64,000 nucleotides of DNA from the NCBI GenBank assembly GCA_022393335.1, contig JAJEKB010021165.1:522574-586573 (forward strand). Direction: 5' to 3'. The notes under the pieces were generated by a model that saw only the letters and a program-made list of their open reading frames with translations, was not told where the DNA came from and ran no database searches. Position numbers and translations under genes: made by a program. Numbering within the stretch: the stretch's first letter is position 1; each line of letters begins with the position of its first letter. The DNA is from Macrotrachela quadricornifera (Eukaryota > Rotifera > Eurotatoria > Philodinida > Philodinidae). This document shows, piece by piece, positions 12,149-19,870 of the stretch.

Positions 12149-12500
12149 TCTATATATGTAAAGAAGAATGTCTGTCTATTTGTTTGTTTGTTTGTTTGCT
12201 ATACGTTTTCACATCGTACGACCAATTTCGATGAAACTTCCGAGGAACCATCTTCTCGTCCAGGGGAAGGTCGACGACACGTTTTTGTCGAAAAAATAAC
12301 GATCTTCCCCCGAGAAGCTACCTCCTATTTTTGCGACCAATCAGATTGTAGTATTTCGTAATATTGAATACCTCTCGAAAAAGACATTGTGGGCTACTGA
12401 AAAACACGTATCTGTGGGTTTCCGAGGGTGCTGAGCTCCATTTGCTTCGCAATCTGATCGGTCTTTGTCAAATCAATGGCATGTACCATGAAAAAAAAAT
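12149..12500 (+). mobile_element. Helitron/SINE-like repeat start
   Basis: Starts TCTATATATGTAAAGAAG, followed by AATGTCTGTCTATTTG, a short TTTG microsatellite and a segment reading CGACCAATTTCGATGAAACTT. This order (TC start, TATA-like run, GTCTGTCT, then 'accgattt...gatgaaa') is the familiar 5' end of many animal Helitron-type non-autonomous repeats. The 3' end (hairpin plus CTRR) was not identified, so the right limit is a guess. Confidence 0.45.
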
Positions 12501-13276
12501 TGTAATTGGATCTTTTCCGTATCCAACAGTGATGATGTGTTGATTCTTTTCCTTGACTCAAAAGAATTCATTATGCATGTCAGGATACATTACATTCTCT
12601 CTGACGCATTGTATGCTATCATTAAAATTTTCGAATCAGACTATGGAGCGACGCTATGGAAATGTCCTGGTCACTCATATAATGGACGCTGCATCCCTCT
12701 CATGATCAGCGTCATCAAGTCTCAATACAGTTTTACTTGATTCACCAGAGGGTCGACGCCGCTCTATTCGGCAACTCGCGTCTGGTAGCAATTAACACAG
12801 GTGTTACTGAACCACGGTTGTGGTACTTTGTCTGACGTTTCGGACTGTAAGATACAATTGTCAGCCTCCCTCTGCTACTTTTGCGCGATTATATAGGTTT
12901 ACAATAGAGCGGACGATGGGTAAGGAAAAAGAAGCACATTCAAACGCTATGGAGTAAACTCTCATATCGTAGAGCGGGTATCACTGAGGATTTCAATACA
13001 TGCACGGCGAGAAAGATTCTGTCGGAGATGTGAAACTTCAAAGTAATTCGTTGTTCATCGGGTGCCTACGCTAGTATGTAATACACAAATCGTAACACAC
13101 GCATGTATTTCAATGAGATTGTCTTGAATGAAGGGTTTTTATTGAGAAATATTTCATTCGAACACATATGGTTACAAGCAAACAATACATCATAGATTCA
13201 AGCTACTTCATACAAAAATTAGGTTAAATAATATAGTAATAAGCGAGTCATTCGTCACGATTGTTTCTGCCTAGAA
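12501..13276. other. intergenic stretch downstream of the secreted-protein gene
   Basis: Higher GC than its neighbours around 12530-13100 and possibly a decayed element: a 67-residue ORF (12537-12740) and a GACGTTTCGGACTG-type motif near 12834 are visible, but no domain is recognisable. A TTTATT at about 13137 is a possible poly(A) signal (AATAAA) for the reverse-strand gene at 13277-13648. Confidence 0.4.
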
Positions 13277-13648
13277 TTAACAACCTGGCCGTTTGTTTTT
13301 ATTAGATTTACAAATGATATACGTATGTACGTGATCACTAAAATAACTCCATACACGACGAATGGTACTATTAGGCAGATTTGCTTTCCAGTCAATATCA
13401 TTTATTCCCTTAGCGTACCAGTCTGACCACCCACCATAAAACCACTGAATCTTGTAAGCAACGATTTCACCACATCTATTCACCCAATCGGACGTACTAT
13501 CAATACTCCATGATGATTTCCCATCCGGTTGCTCTTCATTCACTTGCGTGCAAACTGCCTCATCACTTACGTCAACCAATGTTGTTGGCTGTCCAAATGT
13601 CATCAAGCAGGAAGCAACAAGTAAACCAATTGATATGAATAAGCGCAT
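13277..13648 (-). CDS. small secreted protein of unknown function
   Basis: 123 residues in a single exon. The start has a textbook signal peptide: Arg2, a hydrophobic core at about residues 4-17 (LFISIGLLVASCLM) and likely cleavage after TFG (about residue 19). The mature part is about 104 residues, rich in Trp and Ser, with four or five Cys (VCTQVN, NRCGE, IICKS, RPGC), so probably disulphide-bonded and extracellular. I do not recognise the fold; the aromatic-rich middle (KIQWFYGGWSDWYAKG) could be carbohydrate-binding, but that is a guess. The start codon is fixed by the signal peptide and by two TATA boxes upstream. Nothing looks broken. Confidence 0.75.
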   Translation of the reverse strand: MRLFISIGLLVASCLMTFGQPTTLVDVSDEAVCTQVNEEQPDGKSSWSIDSTSDWVNRCGEIVAYKIQWFYGGWSDWYAKGINDIDWKANLPNSTIRRVWSYFSDHVHTYIICKSNKNKRPGC

Positions 13649-13693
13649 GGTATTTGTATTTTAGTTTGCATGAAATTACAAACTTTTATGCAG

Positions 13694-13737
13694 CCTTTTA
13701 TATTGATTCAGCAATAAAAGGAACTGCGCCTTTTATA
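13694..13737 (-). promoter_or_regulatory. duplicated TATA boxes of the secreted-protein gene
   Basis: On the reverse strand TATAAAAGG occurs twice, at 13694-13702 and 13729-13737, about 46 and 81 bp upstream of the ATG at 13648. The nearer box implies a very short 5' UTR; the farther box gives a more usual one. Confidence 0.6.
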
Positions 13738-14290
13738 TTCATTTGTATATTTATCAATTTTCTGCTTAAGCTATATCCAATCTGCCGTCTAATTTGAATA
13801 CTGCGCAGTTTTCATGTTTCATTATATTCGATATTATTGACTATATCAATATTTTGATATCGTTAATGTAGCGAATAAAGAGGAAGAAACTAAAAATATT
13901 AATATTAATGAAACCAGGTAGAGGTCAGATATATTCAGAATGAGGTTGAGGTTGAGTAGAAGTGTAAGCCGACGTCTTTCTCAACAGCGACGACTGAAAA
14001 TTTCTGCTTTTCAGTGTCGGTAACTAACATTTTTGAAAGATCTTTTTGAAAAAAATTTTTGGTCCTGAGATATTTTATCATGGAAACAATAAAAGAATGA
14101 CAATTGAGAATCGATTTTTCAGAAACTACAGACCAATTCCTCAATAACGACGGAAAAATTTTTTTGAGGGTGAGGGTAAGGGAGAGTGAGTTTCTCTAGA
14201 CAAGTGACTCCAAAGCATCACACGACGATCATTTCGACTAATGCTCAGATAGTCATCATCAGGCATGTTTAGGAATCAAATCTAATCATG
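13738..14290. other. intergenic stretch
   Basis: AT-rich; no supported gene or repeat. It separates the secreted-protein promoter from the foldback element. Confidence 0.45.
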
Positions 14291-14395
14291 AATAATCATA
14301 GGTCTTGTTGATAAATAATCGAAGAATAAAAGACAATTGATAGTTTAGTTGACTAATTTTTATAAATTTAATGAAGAATATGAATAAATTAGAGC

Positions 14396-14422
14396 TTTCG
14401 GTATTTCAAATACCATCATCAG
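14396..14422 (-). ncRNA. hammerhead ribozyme-like core (left arm, inverted copy)
   Basis: The mirror copy of the core in the right arm: read on the reverse strand it has CTGATGA, the same stem-loop and GAAA without a mismatch. Preservation in both arms agrees with the near-identity of the arms in general and is not by itself evidence of selection. Confidence 0.5.
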
Positions 14423-14792
14423 TACAATGAAACAAGAAAAAAGAAATAAAGTTAGAAAAATTCGATGTTGTTAAATTTTGTTAGCATAATATTGAACTTT
14501 GTTACTGCATATGAATACAAATTAATAATCCAATATCATTCATCTTGCCTATGTAACTATCATTTTAAGAGTCAACTAAACTATCAATTGTCTTTTACTC
14601 TTCGATGATTTATCAACAAGACCTATGATTATTTATGATTATTATCTTAAAATGATAGTTACATAGGCAAGATGAATGATATTGGATTATTAATTTGTAT
14701 TCATATGCAGTAACAAAGTTCAATATTATGCTAACAAAATTTAACAACATCGAATTTTTCTAACTTTATTTCTTTTTTCTTGTTCCATTGTA

Positions 14793-14819
14793 CTGATGAT
14801 GGTATTTGAAATACCGAAA
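14793..14819 (+). ncRNA. hammerhead ribozyme-like core (right arm)
   Basis: CTGATGA at 14793-14799, then a short stem-loop (GGTATT-TGA-AATACC, 14801-14815) and GAAA at 14816-14819. This is exactly the CUGAUGA / stem II / GAAA order of the hammerhead catalytic core. After GAAA the sequence CTAATTT (14822-14828) can pair with AAATTAG about 30 nt downstream as a possible stem III ending near TC. Stem I is not convincing, so activity is unproven. Confidence 0.5.
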
Positions 14820-15055
14820 GCTCTAATTTATTCATATTCTTCATTAAATTTATAAAAATTAGTCAACTAAACTATCAATTGTCTTTTATTCTTCGATTAT
14901 GAATCAAATCTACATAGAAGTTAAAAGAAAGAATCAACCAGATTGAAAAAAATTCGATCTATGATGGGTCAATGCGAGAAAGATACACCAAGAATCAAGA
15001 TTCAAGCCATTTAATGATTCAGTTGTAGCTGTACATCGTAGATAATCACTCGTAG

Positions 15056-15301
15056 AGGGTGAGTTAGAAAGCACACCATGATCGTGATTTCGACCTTGCT
15101 TAAGGGTCTCATCAGACGGCTTCATTGTAAATATGGAGTCTGTTCTAATGATCCGAATGTCACAAACAAGATCTACAATAACTATAATCAATCTATACAT
15201 TATCCGAAGATAGAGATAGATAAATCTAACATAGTGGTGAGTTAGAAAGCACACCGTGATCGCGATTTCCACCTTGCTGAAAGGACTTTTCAAGAAGCCT
15301 C
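15056..15301. repeat. two copies of a dispersed ~62-bp repeat
   Basis: Copies lie at about 15056-15123 and 15235-15301, in the same orientation about 178 bp apart. They share GAGTTAGAAAGCACACC, a TTTCxACCTTGCT block and an AAGGxxTxxTCA block. Related copies lie at about 26522-26585 and 62040-62108. Possibly the conserved end of a non-autonomous element. Confidence 0.6.
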
Positions 15302-15426
15302 AGCTTGATTTATTCTATTAAACGTCGGTTAAGTGCATTAAAAAATATTATCGTCATGGATTTTGAATCTTGTCATTATCTTGAATCTGTATCTGAATAA
15401 ATGTCGAATTTTTGTCTATTAACTCT

Positions 15427-16108
15427 CTACTGTTGTTTTTGCTGCCAATGATTAATCTGGTGGACTCGGTCGGCGTATTGATGAACGTATCTCGCCACAC
15501 GTGATGAGCATCTGTTGTATAATTGGTAAGGCGTTATTCGTGTGTGTAATGAATAATCAGACAGTGGTTGGATTTGATTTTGCTCAAAGTTTTGTTTTCT
15601 GCTGTGATCTGTTCGACAACGTTTGTGATTGATGGTATCATTTTTCGTGAGGGGCGTTGTACGGCTTCGCAGAAGTGTGGATTGAAGTAGTTGATATTCT
15701 TTTTCGTCTGTTAAATTTGATAGGATCGAGAAGTCTTCATGTGGCATCATAGTCTGCAAGAATTGTTTGAATCGAGTAGCGATATATCTTGGTGGATATC
15801 TCGGAAGGAAGAATAGCATGACATAGGTAGTATAGATGCCAGACGTACCCGTTGTATAACAGTTTCAAGGTGATCGAACGTCGTTCTTGATGGAAAAGGC
15901 CGAGCGTGGACAAGTAACGTATTGCACGAAGAAGAGCAGTTTCAATAATATTCTTGAAGATATACTGATGATGATCCGAATTGAATAGTGCAAGGTATGG
16001 TTTGGCTACCTGTTTGTGATATACTAATGTTGTTAGTATATTACTGCTATTTGCAATCAAGACTCCAAGAAATGGAAGGGTTAGCTTTTTGTACTTCACC
16101 ATTTTCAA
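15427..16108 (-). pseudogene. C-terminal fragment of a reverse transcriptase (Penelope-like), frameshifted
   Basis: Two overlapping reading frames together resemble the end of a retroelement reverse transcriptase. The first (16108 to about 15840) has the block LPFLGVLI...TTLVYHK...PYLALFNSDHHQYI and then ALLRAIRYLST...HQERRSI.LKLLYNGY. I associate this region with Penelope-like and related rotifer elements: the 'FLG', 'T(S)VYxK', 'SDHP', 'RAxRYS', 'ERxxIxxxLLxNGYP' series. The second frame (15819 downward) resumes with PRYPPRYIATRFKQFL, matching the expected continuation after NGYP, so a small insertion or frameshift lies at about 15800-15850. The catalytic palm (YxDD) is absent: the piece is 5'-truncated. 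It abuts the RPA-like gene remnant. Confidence 0.6.
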
Positions 16109-16163
16109 TAATAATTGACTAAATCAAATATTTTATCAAATTTTATTTTATTTTAACGATTAC

Positions 16164-17170
16164 CTGTTTAACGATCATCATATGATATAGACGTTCAACT
16201 TCTTCATTAAAACCGACGACTTTAATTTCACTATTTAATCACATACAAAAGCATCAAAAACTTTTCCATTTGTTCCAAATGATTTAATAGTACTTAAATA
16301 GATCACTTTGCAACGAATACGAAAACTATAAGAGATATAAGAAGATACATTATTAAGATCGCTTATTACTTAAAACTATCTTCGTTCAAACTATTAATTT
16401 CTTGAAATGAATTATCTGATGGTGAAAAATATTCATGAATAGATGCTATTATATAAAATAAAAACAGGATATCATATTGAAGAATAATAATTACTTTGTA
16501 TATGTGATGTTGAAAAATTATTTGCTTCAGTAGAAATTAAATCACCTGTTGCTGTTTCAGTTTCTTCAAAAAAAAATTAAATACATAATTTTATTTTCTT
16601 TGTTGAATCAATGGACAACTCGCTATTATCATGATGTTGATCAAATAAATTATTATTTGTACTGATAGAATTTGGTTTGTCGGTTATTTATACCAATTTA
16701 TTCTTCATTATCATCCTCATCAGTTGAATCATCGCTCGTAGTTTCTGAACTATCAGATGTATTATTTGTTGTTTCAGCTGTATTAAAAATATTATTATTG
16801 AAAAAATAGGTATTTATAAAATTAAGAGAACTTTCTGACGGTGAATGTAATCGATGACTTTCAACAGCTTCATCTTCAATAAAGCAACTCGCATATTTTC
16901 GTATTCGTTTAGATGAACATGTTAATTTAGGATCTTTTTTTTCTTATTAAATCACACAAAACATACTAAAAACAAGAAAACTTACTCGCTGTTCTTTCAT
17001 GACTTGTCATCTTTTGATTTTCATGAATCGAATTTTTGGACTCCGATGACAAAACTAATATGTATTTTTAAGATTCATAATAATTATGAATCGTTCATTT
17101 TAATTTACCTATTCGTTTACGTTTTTTTCTTTGAACCAGACATTCGTTTTTTCTTAATATGTTTGATGAT
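16164..17170 (-). pseudogene. remnant of a multi-exon RPA1-like gene (OB-fold piece at its 3' end)
   Basis: A series of short coding-like blocks on the reverse strand is bounded by splice-like signals: about 17170-17110 (basic, ends RKKRKRI), 17054-16986 (SSESKNS..HENQK), 16932-16700 (TCSSKRIRKYA; acidic end SDDSTDEDDNEE), 16662-16599, 16566-16493, 16445-16371 (ASIHEYFSPSDNS) and 16325-16164. The last reads VIYLSTIKSFGTNGKVF then, after a stop/frameshift near 16235, SEIKVVGFNEEVERLYHMM, with a GTAATC donor. GKVFxxxxxDxxGEIKVVxFNE is characteristic of the OB-fold DBD-A of replication protein A large subunit and its paralogues. The next exon is missing: reverse-transcriptase sequence starts there. 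In-frame stops at about 16700 and 16235 make it a pseudogene. Exon joins are my reading. Confidence 0.42.
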
Positions 17171-18463
17171 CTTTTTTTTTACAACAAACAAGATTAATCT
17201 CAGTAATTTCAAATCAACTTTCTTTTTGATTATTTGAAAAGCGCAAAAAAAAATTATATCCATCAATTATTTAATTCATTTCCATTAATTTCATATTCTG
17301 AGCATATTAACCTATTACATATAAATTCTTCTAAAATACGAGCAGGGTGTGTCGAACGAGTGAAAAAACTGTTAAAAAAATGTAAATTATAAGTTTCAGA
17401 ATGACTTTCAACTGAGGATTCTCTAAAATATAACTGATTCCATTTAAATATTGAATTATCTAAGGCTTTAGCTTTATAAAAATGACGATAAAATTCCAAA
17501 AAAATATATCATATAAAAATATGTTTTTTTTTTGTTAAAATAGATAGTTATTGTCTGACAATCATTAATATCTGTATTAATCATGTTGTAAAATTACTTG
17601 CACTCTCACCTTACCGTATTCAATAATAATTATTATTTTCATCAAAGGAAAAACTGAATAGATTTTTTTTATTTTTTATTTTTGAACCAGATCAAAACAT
17701 AACTTGTCTTAAAATATATAACTATATATTTTACAGAAATTATAGAAGTATTGTATTGAATCAGTCAGTATTGATAATTTACTAAATCTTTTTCATATTA
17801 TCGATTGAACTAGTAAAATAGATAGATTATTATACTATGATAGCTCTTGTGTTTCAACAATTTGAAAAAATGACAAAAAAATCAGTCTTATAAAGATTTT
17901 GTTTGTGAAATTCTAACAAACATTTGATATTCAATAAATATAATATTAACAGCTCTTTGGATTTTAAATGGTTTCGAATCGTTCATACACCCATATTGAT
18001 CAATTGTATAACGTGAAATTTGATAAATAGTATACAATGAAGTTCCATTTTCCTTTCTTTAAAATTATCTTGAAATAATATTCCATCAGTTGATTATAGA
18101 AGATTATTTTCATTTGAATAATGAAAAGTTATACAACTTATTTGATTAAAATTTTCTGAAACAGAAAACAACTAATATTTTGATATTTATTTGTTTGCTA
18201 TAACTGTTCATTAAATAGATCTTGATTGAGTCACATGCATAGAAAATCGAATATCTATTGGTTGTATATCAACAAATAACTTAACTGTTTCAATTCTTTA
18301 TTAACAAAAATTTTCTTTAAAGAAACAATATAAATACTAAAAAAAAATGCCAACATTTTAATAATAATGTTATCAGCTAATCCATAACTTTTTTCTAGAC
18401 AAGAATAACAACTGAATTTTCTATTTTTTTTTATTATTAAGATAAATCAGTAATTTAAATATA
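17171..18463. other. AT-rich stretch, possible further exon
   Basis: A reverse-strand ORF at 17263-17499 (78 residues, begins MEFYRHFYKAKALDN) reads like protein and could be an upstream exon of the RPA-like remnant, but I find no good splice acceptor. The remainder holds nothing I can support. Confidence 0.3.
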
Positions 18464-18492
18464 TATATACATATACATATATATATATATTA
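18464..18492. repeat. AT microsatellite
   Basis: Alternating TA with interspersed CA, about 28 bp. Around it (18510-18680) the words 'aatagct' and 'tagctat' recur at short irregular intervals. Confidence 0.8.
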
Positions 18493-19090
18493 CCATACAT
18501 TTTCGTAAATAGCTATAATAATATTTTAATAGCTACGAGAATATTTTAGTAGCGCTATAGTTTTTAAATAGCTGAATAACTACAAGAAAATATCGTGCAG
18601 GAAATTTCGTTTAAAAGAAAAAACGAATATAGAAAACATTTTAAATAGCTAAATACATATTTAAATAGCGCTAATGTAAATCGAAAAAGTATCTCTTTTG
18701 AGAAGCTACGTGGAAAACATATCAGTGAATAGTCCACGTCAACATGAATCAAATGGTATGTTTTTTATCTTCAAATTTGATCGAGTTCATTAAAAATTCG
18801 AATTTTTCTAATAACTAATGCAATTTTCTATGTAAATGGCAGAATCAGGAAACAAAAATACATGGAGTGGCAGAATTAAGAACGCACTAAAAGTTAAGAA
18901 AATTTGAGTCTCTCTCTATTGTCACGCTTCTGCTGATTAATTAATTAGCTCTTTTTTAGTTAATTTTATATTAGTTGATACATAAATGTTTACTCTATTC
19001 CGGAAAGAAAAAATTACTTTTCTATGATTTATATAGCACGAGTTATTAATTAAGTACTAACAATGTTTTTTCTCGTGTTAGAATTAAGAT
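18493..19090. other. AT-rich intergenic stretch
   Basis: No gene seen. Irregular recurrence of 'aatagct' words between about 18510 and 18680 suggests a worn simple repeat. Confidence 0.4.
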
Positions 19091-19375
19091 ACGTGACTCT
19101 ATATGAAAAGAGAAGGTAAATGAGGATTATTTTATTTTTTCTTCCTACACTAAATTCATAGCCTTTATCATAAATTGAAGCAAGTATCTATACTTTTACG
19201 TATAACTATGTTTACAATCATTATAGTGACTAAGAAGAGGTAGTANNNNNNNNNNCGTATAACTATGTTTACAATCATTATAGTGACTAAGAAGAGGTAG
19301 TATCTTCACTTTATCTGTATATATGAAAAGAGAAGGTAAATGAGGATTATTTTTTTATTTATGCAGATTTTCTTC
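19091..19375. other. assembly gap flanked by the same sequence twice
   Basis: Ten N at 19246-19255. The 47 bases before the gap (about 19199-19245, 'cgtataactatgtttacaat...gtagta') recur exactly right after it (19256-19302). Further out, 'atgaaaagagaaggtaaatg' occurs at about 19101 and 19323. This is either a true tandem duplication or, more likely, overlapping contig ends that were not merged. Confidence 0.85.
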
Positions 19376-19612
19376 GTTCCGTCCATCTTTTTTTTATGAT
19401 TTTTAAGTAGTTTTTTCGGACGCTTACGAAAGATAAGATGACGATAATATACAGAGAACAGAATTACAAAGAACAGAAAACAAACGAACTGGCGAGGCCG
19501 TTATAACCATGTTCACGTGTATTGTTTTGTTTTTTCGTCATTTTTGACTATTCTTCCATCACCGTACATCTTCGAAGCTAAAATCGACATCGTCATCGAC
19601 ATCGTCACCGTG

Positions 19613-19689
19613 TTGAGGGAAGGAATCGAACCTTATGATATCTGACTAATAGTCAGAAGCATAGAGCCACTACGCCATCCTCTGCAGGA
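19613..19689 (-). ncRNA. tRNA-like sequence (tRNA pseudogene or SINE head)
   Basis: On the reverse strand: A-box TGGCGTAGTGG (19668-19678) and B-box GGTTCGATTCC (19622-19632) at tRNA spacing. A D-stem (GCGT/ATGC), a perfect anticodon stem (TCTGA/TCAGA) around a 7-nt loop CTATTAG, and a T-stem with 4 of 5 pairs can be drawn. The acceptor stem pairs poorly. The loop would give anticodon ATT. The weak acceptor stem argues for a tRNA-derived pseudogene or SINE rather than a working tRNA. Confidence 0.45.
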
Positions 19690-19762
19690 TGATTTTATTT
19701 TTTCTTCGTATACTAAATTCAAAGCCTTCATCATAAATTGAAGCAAGTATCTATTCTTTTAG

Positions 19763-19868
19763 TCGCCATGGTTGAGTGATTACGTTGCTTGGCACGCACC
19801 CACAGGGTACTGTGTTCAAACCTCAGTAACATCATCCATGGAATGACCTTAGACAAGTCACTAACGGC
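19763..19868 (+). mobile_element. tRNA-derived SINE fragment with L2-like tail
   Basis: Starts with an A-box-like CATGGTTGAGTGATTACG, has a B-box-like GTGTTCAAACC at 19812-19822, and ends with TGACCTTAGACAAGTCACT (19844-19862). That last block strongly resembles the 'GACCTTGGGCAAGTCACTT' tail shared by L2-type LINEs and the SINEs that use them. The copy stops exactly where the decayed pogo element begins at 19871, so the element seems to have inserted into the SINE tail. Confidence 0.5.
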
Positions 19869-19870
19869 TA

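Larger units (their letters stand above)
14297..14905. mobile_element. nested foldback element with hammerhead-like cores
   Basis: The segment reads A-B-A'-B'-A'. A (about 14303-14364) reappears inverted at about 14572-14632 and again, shortened, at about 14857-14897. B (about 14365-14570) reappears inverted at about 14648-14856, almost base for base. B contains the hammerhead-like core described separately. Two inverted copies of one unit joined head to head fit inverted repeats of a retroelement, such as pseudo-LTRs of Penelope-like elements, or a foldback transposon. No protein is encoded. Confidence 0.75.

Noticed and set aside
19613..19689. Functional tRNA-Asn(ATT)
   Set aside because: The acceptor stem does not pair well and an ATT anticodon is unusual; a pseudogene or SINE is more likely.
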